Assembly: GCF_000349325.1 (NCBI RefSeq)
Contig: NC_020504.1
Span: 4,126,053 to 4,190,052 of the forward strand
Source: Streptomyces davaonensis JCM 4913
GTDB taxonomy: Bacteria; Actinomycetota; Actinomycetes; Streptomycetales; Streptomycetaceae
Direction: 5' to 3'
DNA: 64,000 nucleotides
A program made the translations under genes and the position numbers. Numbering within the stretch: the stretch's first letter is position 1; every line of letters begins with the position of its first letter. The notes below the pieces were generated by a model. It was not told the DNA's origin, made no database searches, and saw only the letters and a program-made list of their open reading frames with translations. This document shows, in pieces, positions 27,348 to 37,167 of this stretch.

Positions 27348-29195
27348 TCACTCCACCGTCACCGACTTCGCCAGGTTCCTCGGCTGGTCCACCTCGTTGC
27401 CCCGGGCGGTCGCCAGCTCGCAGGCGAAGACCTGCAACGGCACGGTCGCCACCAGCGGTTGGAGCAGCGTCGGTGTCACCGGGATACGGATCAGATGGTC
27501 GGCGTACGGGACCACCGCCTCGTCGCCCTCCTCCGCGATCACGATGGTCCGCGCGCCCCGGGCCCTGATCTCCTGGATGTTGGACACGATCTTGTCGTGC
27601 AGGACGGACCGGCCCCGGGGCGAGGGGACGACCACCACCACGGGCAGGTCGTCCTCGATCAGCGCGATCGGGCCGTGCTTCAACTCGCCCGCCGCGAAGC
27701 CCTCGGCGTGCATGTAGGCGAGCTCCTTCAGCTTCAGCGCACCCTCCAGGGCGACCGGATAGCCCACGTGCCGGCCGAGGAACAGCACCGTGTTCTTGTC
27801 GGCCAGCGAGCGGGCCAGCGCCCGTACCGGCTCCATGGTCTCCAGTACGCGCTCCACCTCGCCGGAGATCTCCGCCAGATCCCGGATGACGGCCCGGATC
27901 TCGTCGCCCCACTTGGTGCCGCGCACCTGGCCGAGGTACAGCGCCACCAGGTAACAGGCCACGAGTTGGGTCAGGAACGCCTTCGTCGAGGCGACCGCCA
28001 CCTCCGGACCGGCGTGCGTGTACAGCACCGCGTCCGACTCGCGCGGGATCGTGGAGCCGTTGGTGTTGCAGATCGCCAGCACCTTGGAGCCCTGCTCCCG
28101 GGCGTGCCGCAGTGCCATCAGGGTGTCCATGGTCTCGCCGGACTGGGAGATCGCGATCACCAGGGACCGCGCGTCCAGGATCGGGTCCCGGTAGCGGAAC
28201 TCGCTGGCCAGCTCCACCTCGCAGGGAATCCGCGTCCAGTGCTCGATGGCGTACTTGGCGATCAGCCCGGCGTGGAAGGCGGTACCGCAGGCGACGATGA
28301 CGACCTTGTCCACCTCGCGCAACTCCGAGGCGGAGATCCGCACTTCGTCGAGCGTCAGGTCGCCGGAGACGTCGATGCGGCCCAGCAGGGTGTCGGCGAC
28401 CGCCTTGGGCTGCTCGGCGATCTCCTTGAGCATGAAGTAGTCGTAGCCGCCCTTCTCGGCCGCCGAGGCGTCCCAGTCGACGTGGTAGGAGCGGACCTCC
28501 GCCGCACTGCCGTCGAAGCCGGTCACCGTGACGCCGTCCCGGCGCAGCTCGACCACCTGGTCCTGGCCCAGTTCGAGCGCGGAGCGGGTGTGCGCGATGA
28601 ACGCGGCCACGTCCGAGGCCAGGAACGCCTCGCCCTCCCCGACGCCCACCACCAGCGGCGAGTTTCGGCGCGCGCCGACGACCACGTCCGGCTCGTCCGC
28701 GTGCACCGCGACCAGCGTGAACGCGCCTTCCAGCCGGCGGCACACCAGCCGCATCGCCTCCGCGAGGTCGGCGCAGGAGGAGAACTCCTCGGCGAGCAGA
28801 TGGGAGACGACCTCGGTGTCGGTCTCGGAGGCGAGGTCGTGGCCGCGCTCCGCCAACTCCGCCCGCAGCAGCGCGAAGTTCTCGATGATGCCGTTGTGGA
28901 CGACGGCCACCCGCCCGGCGTTGTCCAGATGCGGATGCGCGTTGGCGTCCGTCGGCCCGCCGTGGGTCGCCCAGCGGGTGTGCCCGATCCCGGTGGAGCC
29001 GCTCGGCAGCGGGCGGTCGACCAGTTCCTTCTCCAGGTTGACGAGCTTTCCGGCCCGCTTCGCGGCGGCCAGACCGCCGTCCGCGAGCACGGCCACGCCC
29101 GCCGAGTCGTATCCCCGGTACTCCAGTCGCTTCAGTCCGGCCATCACGACATCGAGCGCCGACTGCGACCCCACGTATCCCACGATTCCGCACAT
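27348..29195 (-). CDS. glmS: Glucosamine-6-phosphate synthase
   Basis: 615-residue glutamine-fructose-6-phosphate aminotransferase, the entry enzyme to UDP-GlcNAc. It has the N-terminal nucleophile C2 (MCGIVGYVG), a glutaminase domain (about 1-220; GHTRWATHG, HNGIIEN), then two SIS isomerase domains (about 290-600; ACGTAFHAGL, ISQSGETMDTL) and the C-terminal PRNLAKSVTVE. It supplies precursor with glmM, which lies 4 kb away. I see no glmS ribozyme-like leader, which is expected outside Firmicutes. Confidence 0.97.
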   Translation of the reverse strand: MCGIVGYVGSQSALDVVMAGLKRLEYRGYDSAGVAVLADGGLAAAKRAGKLVNLEKELVDRPLPSGSTGIGHTRWATHGGPTDANAHPHLDNAGRVAVVHNGIIENFALLRAELAERGHDLASETDTEVVSHLLAEEFSSCADLAEAMRLVCRRLEGAFTLVAVHADEPDVVVGARRNSPLVVGVGEGEAFLASDVAAFIAHTRSALELGQDQVVELRRDGVTVTGFDGSAAEVRSYHVDWDASAAEKGGYDYFMLKEIAEQPKAVADTLLGRIDVSGDLTLDEVRISASELREVDKVVIVACGTAFHAGLIAKYAIEHWTRIPCEVELASEFRYRDPILDARSLVIAISQSGETMDTLMALRHAREQGSKVLAICNTNGSTIPRESDAVLYTHAGPEVAVASTKAFLTQLVACYLVALYLGQVRGTKWGDEIRAVIRDLAEISGEVERVLETMEPVRALARSLADKNTVLFLGRHVGYPVALEGALKLKELAYMHAEGFAAGELKHGPIALIEDDLPVVVVVPSPRGRSVLHDKIVSNIQEIRARGARTIVIAEEGDEAVVPYADHLIRIPVTPTLLQPLVATVPLQVFACELATARGNEVDQPRNLAKSVTVE

Positions 29196-29283
29196 GACCG
29201 GCAGCCTACGATCGAATCAGCCGCCAAACCGGCCACAGCGTGCCCGATTTCGGAAATTCTCGCGCCGTTTTGGCCTCCCAGCC

Positions 29284-30093
29284 TCAGGTCTTCGCCCGAT
29301 ACGCCCGCATCGCCAGCGGATAGAACACGAGGGCTATCCCCGCCGCCCACACCAGCGACCACAGCACCGGCTCCGCCACCGGCCCGCCGAGCAGCAACCC
29401 CCGGAAGGCGTCGGAGAGATGGGTCACCGGATTGACGTCGCTCCACGCCTGGAGCCACCCCGGCATGGTGTCCACCATGACGAAGGCGCTGCTGGTGAAG
29501 GTGATCGGGAAGATGAGGGTGAAGGCGAACGCCTGCACCTTCTCCGCGTCCCCGGCCAGCATCCCGATCAGCACCGCGCTCCAGGACACGGCCGCCGCGA
29601 ACACGATCACCAGCAGGGTGCCGAGCAGGAATCCGTCGAAGCCGCCGGTGACCCGGAAGCCGAGCAGCAGTCCGAGCCCGATCATCAGCAGCAGTGCCCA
29701 CAGGTGCTTGGCGAGGTCGGCGGTGATCCGCCCGATCAGCGGCGCCGAGCGGGCTATCGGCAGACTGCGCAGCCGGTCGAAGACGCCCTTGGTGAGGTCG
29801 GTGTTGAGCGCCATCGCCGTGTACATCGTCATGAACAGGGTGTTCTGCACGATGATCCCGGGCAGCGCGTACTTCAGATACGCCTCGGGCGATCCGGCCA
29901 TCTGGCCGCCCAGGACATAGGTGAACAGGAACACGAACATGATCGGCGTGATGCTGTAGTCGACCAGTTCGAGCGGGTTGTGCTTGACCGCGACCAGGCT
30001 GCGCCAGGCCATGGTGAAGGTCTGCTGGAGCCCGGCGAGCGGCCGGACCCGGCCCGATGCGCTGATGGGCGCGGTGATGGTCGTGGCGGTCAT
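29284..30093 (-). CDS. ABC-2 type permease, DrrB-like
   Basis: 269-residue membrane subunit with about six hydrophobic segments and the ABC-2 family landmarks YALPGIIVQNTLF, RLRSLPIARSAPLIGR and the C-terminal NPVTHLSDAFRGLLLGG. It pairs with the ATPase gene upstream, whose stop it overlaps as ATGA. The pair resembles DrrA-DrrB drug or lipid exporters. The substrate cannot be read from the sequence. A duplicated CTCCCTCTT run sits at the end of the ATPase gene just before it. Confidence 0.9.
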   Translation of the reverse strand: MTATTITAPISASGRVRPLAGLQQTFTMAWRSLVAVKHNPLELVDYSITPIMFVFLFTYVLGGQMAGSPEAYLKYALPGIIVQNTLFMTMYTAMALNTDLTKGVFDRLRSLPIARSAPLIGRITADLAKHLWALLLMIGLGLLLGFRVTGGFDGFLLGTLLVIVFAAAVSWSAVLIGMLAGDAEKVQAFAFTLIFPITFTSSAFVMVDTMPGWLQAWSDVNPVTHLSDAFRGLLLGGPVAEPVLWSLVWAAGIALVFYPLAMRAYRAKT

Positions 30094-31109
30094 GACCGGC
30101 TCACCGCCTTCTCCCTCTTCTCCCTCTTCTCCAGATCGGCACTTTCCTGGTCGGGGTCGTCCTCGGGCTCCTCGGACGGCTCGGCGCGGTGTCCGGTCAG
30201 CGCCAGGAAGACCTCGTCGAGCGAGGAGCGCCGTAGCGCCAGCTCCCCGACTGCTATCCCCTCCCGGTCGAGGGTGCGCACGACCGCCGGCATCAGCTCG
30301 GGGTCCTTCACCGGGGCCGTGACCGTCTCGCCCTCGATCTGGGTCTGCGTCCCGGCCGCCCGAGCGACCAGCTCGTGCACCCGCCCGAGCTCCTCGGCGA
30401 CCAGTGGCCGCACCTGGAGCACCTGGCCCCCGACCTGCGACTTCAACTCGTCCGGGGTCCCCTCGGCGATCACCCGCCCCTTGTCGATCACCACGATGTC
30501 GTCGGCGAGCACATCGGCCTCGTTCAGATACTGCGTGGTCAGCAGGGCCGTGGCGCCGTCCGCGACCAGTCCCCTCAACAGGTCCCACAGCTCGCCTCGG
30601 CTGTGCGGGTCGAGGCCGGTCGTGGGCTCGTCGAGGAAGAGGATGCTGGGCCGGCCCACCAGGCTCGCGGCGAGGTCGAGACGCCGTCGCATCCCGCCCG
30701 AGTACGTCTTCGCGGCCCGCCCGGCCGCGTCCGTCAGCTGGAACCGCTCCAGCAGCTCCCGCGCCCGCGCCTTGCCGTCCCGTCGGCTCATGCCCAGTAG
30801 CCGACCGATGAGCAGCAGATTCTCCGTACCGGTCAGGTTCTCGTCGACGGCGGCGTACTGCCCGGTCAGCCCGACCAGGGCGCGGACGACTCCGGCCTCC
30901 CGGACCACATCGTGCCCGGCCACCCGGGCGCGCCCGCCGTCCGGCTGGAGCAGCGTCGCGAAGATCCGTACGGCGGTCGTCTTCCCCGCGCCGTTGGGGC
31001 CGAGCAGCCCGAGCACCGTGCCCTGGCGGGCCCCCAGATCGACCCCGGCCAGCGCCTCGGTCTCCTTGAACCGCTTGACCAGGCCTTCCGCCTCAATCGC
31101 ATACGTCAT
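30090..31109 (-). CDS. ABC transporter ATPase, DrrA-like
   Basis: 339-residue ATP-binding subunit. Walker A is GPNGAGKTT (about 38-46), the signature YSGGM (about 141) and Walker B ILFLDEPTTGLD. A DrrA-type C-terminal extension of about 110 residues follows, ending in the charged DLEKREKREKAVSRS that mirrors a short repeated DNA run. The ATG at 31109 begins MTYAIEAEGLVKRF. It is translationally coupled to the permease. No resistance or biosynthetic cluster surrounds the pair. Confidence 0.92.
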   Translation of the reverse strand: MTYAIEAEGLVKRFKETEALAGVDLGARQGTVLGLLGPNGAGKTTAVRIFATLLQPDGGRARVAGHDVVREAGVVRALVGLTGQYAAVDENLTGTENLLLIGRLLGMSRRDGKARARELLERFQLTDAAGRAAKTYSGGMRRRLDLAASLVGRPSILFLDEPTTGLDPHSRGELWDLLRGLVADGATALLTTQYLNEADVLADDIVVIDKGRVIAEGTPDELKSQVGGQVLQVRPLVAEELGRVHELVARAAGTQTQIEGETVTAPVKDPELMPAVVRTLDREGIAVGELALRRSSLDEVFLALTGHRAEPSEEPEDDPDQESADLEKREKREKAVSRS

Positions 31110-31272
31110 GGGTCACCCCTCGGGGGTCGGTGGACCCCGGGCCGGGCCCACCTCTTCCACAACTGTGACGCACGCCACTGACATTCCCCGTCTTGGCCCG
31201 GTTCGCCCCGTAATGCTCGCCGCGTGACGGATGCCACCCCACCGTCCGTTCGTACTCCCGTAACAATGGACT

Positions 31273-32262
31273 GTGATCTCTCCGGTCTCCCCGATCCCCC
31301 GGAGCGCCCACCGGCACAAACCGGAGGCGACTCCCTACGTCGACCTCACCCGAGCCGAGTGGAGCGCGCTGCGCGACAAGACGCCGCTGCCGCTCTCCGC
31401 CGACGAGGTCGAGAAGCTGCGTGGCCTCGGCGACGTCATCGACCTCGACGAGGTGCGGGACATCTATCTCCCGCTCTCCCGCCTGCTCAATCTCTACGTC
31501 GGGGCCACGGACGGACTGCGCAGCGCCCTGAACACCTTCCTCGGCGAACAGGGCTCCCAGTCCGGCACGCCCTTCGTCATAGGGGTCGCCGGCTCGGTCG
31601 CGGTCGGCAAGTCCACCGTCGCCCGTCTCCTCCAGGCCCTGCTCTCGCGCTGGCCCGAGCACCCGCGCGTGGAGCTGGTCACCACGGACGGCTTCCTGCT
31701 GCCGACGACGGAGCTGGAGGACCGCGGCCTGATGTCGCGCAAGGGCTTCCCGGAGTCGTACGACCGCCGCGCCCTGACCCGTTTCGTCGCCGACATCAAG
31801 GCGGGCAAGGACGAGGTCTCGGCCCCCGTCTACTCCCACCTCATCTACGACATCGTGCCGGGCCAGAAGCTCACCGTCCGCCGCCCGGACATCCTGATCG
31901 TCGAGGGCCTGAACGTCCTCCAGCCCGCCCTGCCCGGCAAGGACGGCCGCACCAGGGTCGGCCTCGCCGACTACTTCGACTTCAGCGTGTACGTCGACGC
32001 CCGCACCGAGGACATCGAGCGCTGGTACCTCAACCGCTTCAAGAAGCTGCGCGAGACGGCCTTCCAGAACCCGTCCTCGTACTTCCGCAAGTACACCCAG
32101 GTCTCCGAGGACGAGGCCCTGGACTACGCCCGGACGACCTGGCGGACCATCAACAAGCCCAATCTGGTGGAGAACGTGGCCCCGACCCGGGGCCGCGCCA
32201 CCCTGGTGCTGCGCAAGGGCCCGGACCACAAGGTGCAGCGGCTGAGTCTGCGCAAGCTGTGA
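31273..32262 (+). CDS. coaA: Pantothenate kinase type I
   Basis: 329-residue pantothenate kinase that starts CoA synthesis. It has the Walker [13 protein letters not shown] (about 104-115), [10 protein letters not shown] and [13 protein letters not shown] of the CoaA/PanK-I family. The GTG at 31273 begins only 6 nt after a good -10 hexamer (TAACAA, 31261-31266), so the message is probably leaderless. A DUF389 gene follows 16 nt later. Confidence 0.96.
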   Translation: MISPVSPIPRSAHRHKPEATPYVDLTRAEWSALRDKTPLPLSADEVEKLRGLGDVIDLDEVRDIYLPLSRLLNLYVGATDGLRSALNTFLGEQGSQSGTPFVIGVAGSVAVGKSTVARLLQALLSRWPEHPRVELVTTDGFLLPTTELEDRGLMSRKGFPESYDRRALTRFVADIKAGKDEVSAPVYSHLIYDIVPGQKLTVRRPDILIVEGLNVLQPALPGKDGRTRVGLADYFDFSVYVDARTEDIERWYLNRFKKLRETAFQNPSSYFRKYTQVSEDEALDYARTTWRTINKPNLVENVAPTRGRATLVLRKGPDHKVQRLSLRKL

Positions 32263-32278
32263 CGGCTACGCTGCCGCC

Positions 32279-33208
32279 ATGCTGCACCTGCGACTGATCA
32301 CTCCGGCCGACCGCACGGACGAGGTGGTGCGTCTGATCGAGGAGACGATCGGCACCACGCACCTGGTGGTCCTGCCCGGCTCCGCCCGCAATCCGGCCGG
32401 GGATGTCGTGCTGTGCGACGTGGCGCGGGAGGCGGGCGACGAACTGCTCACCGGTCTTCAGCGTCTCGGCATCGAGGACTCCGGCTCCATCGCCGTGGAG
32501 AACATCGACCTGTCCCTGTCCAAGCGCGCGGACAAGGCGGAGGCGGAGGCCCCCGGCGAGGGCGCGGACGCGGTCCTCTGGGAGCACCTGACGGACGCGA
32601 CGCACGAGGAGTCGACGCTCTCCGTCACCTACCTCGCGTTCATCACCCTTGCCACGATGATCGCCGCCTGCGGTGTGGTGCTGGACAATGCGATCCTGAT
32701 CGTGGGCGCGATGGCGGTGGGCCCGGAGTTCGGCCCACTGGCGGGGTTCTGCACAGCGCTGGTGCAACGCAAGCCACGCCTGGCGCTGCGTTCACTGACA
32801 GCACTCCTGGTCGGCTTCGCCGTGGCCATGGCCATCACCGTCGGCTTCAGCCTCTTCATGGACTCCATCGACCTGTTCAGCGAGGAGCAACTGGAAGCCG
32901 ACCGTCCGCAGACCGCGTTCGTCTACGCCCCCGACTGGTTCTCGTTCATCGTCGCGGTCCTGGCCGGCATGGCCGGCACCCTGTCCCTGACCTCGTCGAA
33001 GTCCGGCGCCCTGGTGGGCGTAGCCATCTCGGTCACCACGGTCCCAGCAGCGGCGAACGCGGCAGTGGCCCTGAGCTACGGCGACACGAAGCAGACGTGG
33101 GGTTCGACGGAACAGCTACTGCTGAACCTGCTGGGCATCGTGCTGGCGGGAGTCGTGACGCTCCTCGCCCAGAAGTGGTTCTGGCACCGGCAACGACAGC
33201 ATGCCTAG
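32279..33208 (+). CDS. DUF389 membrane protein
   Basis: 309-residue DUF389/TIGR00341-type protein. It has a cytoplasmic N-terminal domain (about 1-110: LRLITPADRTDEVVRLIEE) and about six transmembrane segments (from 118 on: SVTYLAFITLATMIAACGVVLDNAILIVGAMAVGPEFGPL). The family has no settled function; a transport role has been suggested. It follows coaA closely, which suggests cotranscription but not a shared task. Its TAG stop is also the start of a dispersed intergenic repeat. Confidence 0.85.
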   Translation: MLHLRLITPADRTDEVVRLIEETIGTTHLVVLPGSARNPAGDVVLCDVAREAGDELLTGLQRLGIEDSGSIAVENIDLSLSKRADKAEAEAPGEGADAVLWEHLTDATHEESTLSVTYLAFITLATMIAACGVVLDNAILIVGAMAVGPEFGPLAGFCTALVQRKPRLALRSLTALLVGFAVAMAITVGFSLFMDSIDLFSEEQLEADRPQTAFVYAPDWFSFIVAVLAGMAGTLSLTSSKSGALVGVAISVTTVPAAANAAVALSYGDTKQTWGSTEQLLLNLLGIVLAGVVTLLAQKWFWHRQRQHA

Positions 33209-33257
33209 GGGCGCGGGGAACTGCGCGACCGGCCACGACGAACTCGCACCCGGCCGC
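33206..33257. repeat. Dispersed intergenic element, copy 2
   Basis: Begins with the TAG stop of the DUF389 gene (TAGGGGCGCGGGGAACTGCG), followed by GCGACCGGCCACGACGAAC. The second block matches copy 1 at 90-101. The convergent glmM gene ends 20 bp further on. The same opening at stop codons is frequent in Streptomyces genomes as I remember them. It may act as a 3' end or terminator. Confidence 0.68.
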
Positions 33258-33277
33258 CAACAGCTCCCCGCAGACGC

Positions 33278-34636
33278 TTAGCCGAGCGCCGACTTCACAA
33301 CATCGGCCAGCCGCCCGGCAACAGCCCGAGCATGATCAATATCGGCCGCCTCGACCATCACCCGAACCAACGGCTCGGTACCGGAAGGCCGCAACAGCAC
33401 CCGCCCAGTAGCCCCCAGCTCCCTCTCCGCGTCAGCAACGGCAGCAGCCAGCTCCGCAGACGTCGAGGCCCGGGACTTGTCCACATCCGGCACATTGATG
33501 AGCACCTGAGGCAGCCGCTCCATCACACCCGCCAGCTCCCGCAGCGACCGCCCGGTCTCCGCGACCCGAGCGGCGAGCAGCATCCCGGTCAGCGTCCCGT
33601 CACCCGTGGTCGCGTGATCAAGGATGATCACGTGCCCGGACTGCTCACCGCCCAGCGCGTACCCGTGCTCCTTCATCTCCTCCAGCACATACCGGTCACC
33701 GACGGCGGTCTGAACGAGGCGAAGCCCCTCCCGCTCCATCGCCAGCTTGAACCCGAGGTTGGACATCACGGTCGCGACAACGGTGCCGGAGCGCAGTGCG
33801 GAACGCTCCCGCATCGCCAGCGCGAGTACGGCCAGGATCTGGTCGCCGTCCACCTCCTCACCGGTGTGGTCGACGGCGAGACAGCGGTCGGCGTCACCGT
33901 CGTGCGCGATGCCGAGCGCGGCACCGTGCTCGACGACGGCGGCCTTGAGCAGGTCCAGGTGGGTGGAGCCGCAGCCGTCGTTGATGTTGAGCCCGTCCGG
34001 CTCGGCACCGATCGTGATCACCTCGGCCCCGGCCCGCGAGAAGGCCTCCGGCGAGACCCGCGCGGCGGCACCGTGCGCCTCGTCGAGGACGATCTTCAGC
34101 CCGTCGAGCCGGTTGGGGAGCACCCCGATGAGATGGGCGACGTACTGGTCGGAGCCCTCGTCGTAGCTGCGCACCCGGCCGACGCCCGAGCCCGTGGGCC
34201 GCTGCCACGGCTCGCCGTGCCGGTGCGACTCGTAGACGGACTCGATCCGGTCCTCCAGCTCGTCGGCGAGCTTGTGACCGCCCCGGGCGAAGAACTTGAT
34301 GCCGTTGTCCGGCATGGCGTTGTGGCTGGCGGAGAGCATGACGCCGAGGTCGGCGCCGAGTGCGCCGGTGAGATGGGCGACGGCGGGGGTGGGCAGCACG
34401 CCGACCCGCAGCACGTCGACGCCCGCGCTCGCCAGACCGGCGACCACGGCGGCCTCCAGGAACTCCCCGGACGCGCGCGGGTCCCGTCCGACCACGGCTT
34501 TCGGCCGGTGGCCCTCGAAGGTGCCCGCCTCGGCGAGCACGTGGGCCGCCGCGACCGACAGACCGAGCGCCATCTCGGCGGTCAGATCCGCGTTGGCGAC
34601 ACCGCGCACGCCGTCCGTGCCGAAGAGTCGTCCCAC
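33278..34636 (-). CDS. glmM: Phosphoglucosamine mutase
   Basis: 452-residue phosphohexomutase converting glucosamine-6-P to glucosamine-1-P for UDP-GlcNAc. The phosphoserine is S104 in [11 protein letters not shown]. The metal-binding loop is DGDADRC and the sugar loop GGEQSGH. The GTG at 34636 follows AGGAGG. It lies downstream of rplM-rpsI after a strong terminator, so it is transcribed separately, and it works in the same pathway as glmS. Confidence 0.97.
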   Translation of the reverse strand: MGRLFGTDGVRGVANADLTAEMALGLSVAAAHVLAEAGTFEGHRPKAVVGRDPRASGEFLEAAVVAGLASAGVDVLRVGVLPTPAVAHLTGALGADLGVMLSASHNAMPDNGIKFFARGGHKLADELEDRIESVYESHRHGEPWQRPTGSGVGRVRSYDEGSDQYVAHLIGVLPNRLDGLKIVLDEAHGAAARVSPEAFSRAGAEVITIGAEPDGLNINDGCGSTHLDLLKAAVVEHGAALGIAHDGDADRCLAVDHTGEEVDGDQILAVLALAMRERSALRSGTVVATVMSNLGFKLAMEREGLRLVQTAVGDRYVLEEMKEHGYALGGEQSGHVIILDHATTGDGTLTGMLLAARVAETGRSLRELAGVMERLPQVLINVPDVDKSRASTSAELAAAVADAERELGATGRVLLRPSGTEPLVRVMVEAADIDHARAVAGRLADVVKSALG

Positions 34637-34768
34637 TTGTCCTCCTGATGAAGCGTCACTTATCCGGTGCCGCGACCGGGATCATCTGCGGAGATCGTCC
34701 AAGATCACCCGATCGCACAAACCTTTGAGCGTCTTGTGTCGTTATACGCCCACGGCCGCGATAAACGA

Positions 34769-34804
34769 ACGCCCCGGCGGCACTGTGGCGTGCCGCCGGG
34801 GCGT
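34769..34804 (-). terminator. Terminator of the rplM-rpsI operon
   Basis: ACGCCCCGGCGGCA (34769-34782) and TGCCGCCGGGGCGT (34791-34804) form a perfect 14-bp stem with an 8-nt loop, between rpsI and glmM. On the transcribed strand it is followed by TCGTTTATCG, a short T-rich stretch. Confidence 0.87.
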
Positions 34805-34852
34805 CCGGACGTACTGCTGAAGTCGCGAGTACGAGCTTGCAGGCAGCGAAGC

Positions 34853-35374
34853 TTAACGCTTGCTGTACTGCGGAGCCTTGCGGGCCTTCTTCAGACCGGC
34901 CTTCTTGCGCTCGACCGCACGGTCGTCGCGGCGGAGGAAGCCGGCCTTCTTCAGGGCGCCGCGGTTGTTGTCCACGTCGGCCTCGTTCAGCGCACGGGCG
35001 ACACCGAGACGGAGCGCACCGGCCTGACCGGAGACACCGCCACCCGCGATGCGGGCGATGACGTCGTAGCGGCCCTCGAGCTCGAGCACCTTGAAGGGCT
35101 CGTTGACTTCCTGCTGGTGCACCTTGTTGGGGAAGTAGTCCTCAAGGGTGCGACCGTTGATCTTCCACTTGCCGGTGCCCGGGACGATCCGGACGCGGGC
35201 GATGGCGTTCTTGCGACGGCCCAGGCCGGCGGCCGGCTGGGGCTCGCCGAAGCGGGACGCCATGGACTCCGAGGTGTACTCGCCCTCGACGGGGACCTCG
35301 GACTCGGTGGTGTAGCTGTCGATGTCGACGAGCTCAGTCTCTTCGACCGGCTGCTCGGTGGTGGTCTCGGCCAC
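34853..35374 (-). CDS. rpsI: 30S ribosomal protein S9
   Basis: 173 residues, longer than the roughly 130 of E. coli because of an acidic N-terminal extension (about 1-48, [21 protein letters not shown]) seen in actinobacteria. The conserved body begins at [17 protein letters not shown] and ends in the typical KAPQYSKR tail, which reaches the P-site tRNA. The GTG at 35374 is preceded by AGGAGAATC. It is the second gene after rplM, 42 bp apart. Confidence 0.97.
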   Translation of the reverse strand: MAETTTEQPVEETELVDIDSYTTESEVPVEGEYTSESMASRFGEPQPAAGLGRRKNAIARVRIVPGTGKWKINGRTLEDYFPNKVHQQEVNEPFKVLELEGRYDVIARIAGGGVSGQAGALRLGVARALNEADVDNNRGALKKAGFLRRDDRAVERKKAGLKKARKAPQYSKR

Positions 35375-35416
35375 GATTCTCCTCAGATTCTGTTCAGTCT
35401 TAGGGGGTGGCCGGAC

Positions 35417-35860
35417 TTACTGCGCGACCTGGGTGATCTCGAACGGCACCGGCTGCTGCGCAGCGTGCGGGTGCTGGTCGCCCGAGTAGACCTTCAGCTT
35501 CGTGAGCATCTGACGGCCCAGGGTGTTCTTGGGGAGCATGCCCTTGACGGCCTTCTCGATGGCCTTCTCGGGGTTCTTCGCGAGCAGCTCGTCGTAGCGG
35601 ACGGAGCGCAGACCACCCGGGTAGCCCGAGTGGCGGTACGCCATCTTCTGGGTCCGCTTGTTGCCGGAGAGGTGCACCTTGTCGGCGTTGATGATGATGA
35701 CGAAGTCACCGGTGTCGACGTGGGGCGCGTAGATCGGCTTGTGCTTGCCCCGCAGGAGGGACGCGGCGGTCGTGGCGAGACGGCCCAGGACGACGTCCTG
35801 AGCGTCAATGACGTGCCACTGACGAGTCACATCGCCGGGCTTAGGGCTGTACGTACGCAC
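35417..35860 (-). CDS. rplM: 50S ribosomal protein L13
   Basis: 147-residue large-subunit protein needed early in 50S assembly. The start chosen is GTG at 35860 ([21 protein letters not shown]), which gives the known length; the open frame extends 16 codons further. AAGAAGG lies upstream. The body shows [17 protein letters not shown] and [12 protein letters not shown]. It is the first gene of rplM-rpsI, read from a strong promoter about 180 nt upstream. Confidence 0.97.
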   Translation of the reverse strand: MRTYSPKPGDVTRQWHVIDAQDVVLGRLATTAASLLRGKHKPIYAPHVDTGDFVIIINADKVHLSGNKRTQKMAYRHSGYPGGLRSVRYDELLAKNPEKAIEKAVKGMLPKNTLGRQMLTKLKVYSGDQHPHAAQQPVPFEITQVAQ

Positions 35861-36042
35861 TTCGCAGCCTTCTTCTTCAGTGGATGGGTGCTGACACATG
35901 GCATCCATGAAGCGATCGTGCAGCTGGGGACGACAGTGCCGGGGACGCTGCCCGTATGCCGCCCACTGGTAACTGCTCCAGGGAACCTACGTAAGGGCCT
36001 CTCGCGTGAGAACGACCAAGCCGATACGCATAACAGTCCGCA

Positions 36043-36072
36043 AGAATACTCGTGCTGCCCCGGACGGGTCAA
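36043..36072 (-). promoter_or_regulatory. Vegetative promoter of rplM-rpsI
   Basis: TTGACC (36067-36072), an 18-nt spacer and TATTCT (36043-36048) on the minus strand. The leader before rplM would be about 175 nt. It includes a small TGGATG...CATCCA hairpin just before the ribosome-binding site, which could be a site for autoregulation; that is speculative. The rest of 35861-36255 holds no gene; GGTTGC-GCAACC at about 36179-36191 is a second small hairpin on the opposite side. Confidence 0.78.
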
Positions 36073-36255
36073 AACGAGGTCGCTGCTGTCACGGGAGCAG
36101 ATTTTACCTCCACCCGGCGCCCGGACACCGGGACGCGGGTCGTACCAAGCACCCGGAGATGTCGTATTTGCGCTCGCAGGTTGCCGCAACCCCAGGGCGC
36201 CCAGGGCTCCTTGGGGCGGAACGGCATCCCCCGGTCCCCGTCTAAGATGCGCCCC

Positions 36256-37143
36256 ATGAGCTTCGGGCAGCAGGGGGGACCCCAGTCCCAGTGGGATCCC
36301 TGGAAACCGCATTCCCAGCAGCCGTGGAACAGCGGCGGCGACAGCCAGACCCCGGACTGGGCCGCACTCGCCGAGGCGTCCGAGTCCCGTAACAAGCGAC
36401 GTCGGCTGCTGTTCATCGGCGGCGGCGCGCTGGCCACGGTCGGCATAGCCGCGGCGGTCGCCGTGGCCGTGGTGTCGGCGAACGGCGACGACGCCTCCAA
36501 CAAGCCGACCGCCCAGCTGCCCGCGACCGCGGACATACCGAGCGGTTCCACGGGCCCGGAGCCGTCCTTCGAGCCGACGAGCGCGCCGCCCCCGCTGGAT
36601 CCGAACGACTTCATCGCGAGCGCGAAGAAGGACACCGCCCCGCTGAGCCCCGGGACCCTCTTCCCGGACCAGCAGCTCACCCTGGGCGAGACCCTCTACA
36701 AGAAGGGTCCGACGGCCGACACCAAGGACTGCTCGACGGCGGCCCTGAAGACCCTGCCGAAGATCCTCGACGCCAACGACTGCACGCGTCTGATGCGGGT
36801 CACCTACGTCGACGGCGGCATCGCGGTCACGATCGGCGTGGCGGTCTTCGACACCGAGGCGCAGGCGGCCAAGGCCAAGGGCCAGACCGACGACAAGAGC
36901 ATCGTGCGGGCCCTGTCCGGCAAGGGCGTGAAGTCCTTCTGCAACTCCGCCGTCTGCCGCTCCACGCGGAACTCCTACGGCCGCTACGCCTACTTCACGG
37001 TCGCCGGTTTCACCAACGGCAAGGACGTCACCAACAAGAGCACCGAGGTCTTCGCGGCCGGCGACGCCCTCCAGGACTTCACCTTCGACCAGATCCGCCG
37101 CCGAGGCGAGGCACAGGCATCGGCGGCGGCCCAGGCGGGCTGA
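36256..37143 (+). CDS. Single-pass membrane protein with extracytoplasmic domain
   Basis: 295-residue protein of unknown function. A Gln/Trp/Ser-rich cytoplasmic start of about 45 residues (MSFGQQGGPQSQWDPW) is followed by one transmembrane helix (about 53-73), a Pro/Ser-rich linker and an exported domain with four cysteines that could form disulfides (KDCSTAALKT, NDCTRL, SFCNSAVC). The preferred ATG is 36256; another ATG lies 9 nt earlier. TAAGAT (36243-36248) is placed as a -10 for a leaderless start at 36256. Its position next to the polysaccharide genes does not show a link. Confidence 0.75.
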   Translation: MSFGQQGGPQSQWDPWKPHSQQPWNSGGDSQTPDWAALAEASESRNKRRRLLFIGGGALATVGIAAAVAVAVVSANGDDASNKPTAQLPATADIPSGSTGPEPSFEPTSAPPPLDPNDFIASAKKDTAPLSPGTLFPDQQLTLGETLYKKGPTADTKDCSTAALKTLPKILDANDCTRLMRVTYVDGGIAVTIGVAVFDTEAQAAKAKGQTDDKSIVRALSGKGVKSFCNSAVCRSTRNSYGRYAYFTVAGFTNGKDVTNKSTEVFAAGDALQDFTFDQIRRRGEAQASAAAQAG

Positions 37144-37167
37144 TCGCTCAGGACTCCTCAGGGATCC

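Noticed and set aside
29196..29283. glmS ribozyme or riboswitch upstream of glmS
   Set aside because: The gap is 88 bp, has no ribozyme-like core, and this RNA class is known from Firmicutes, not actinobacteria.
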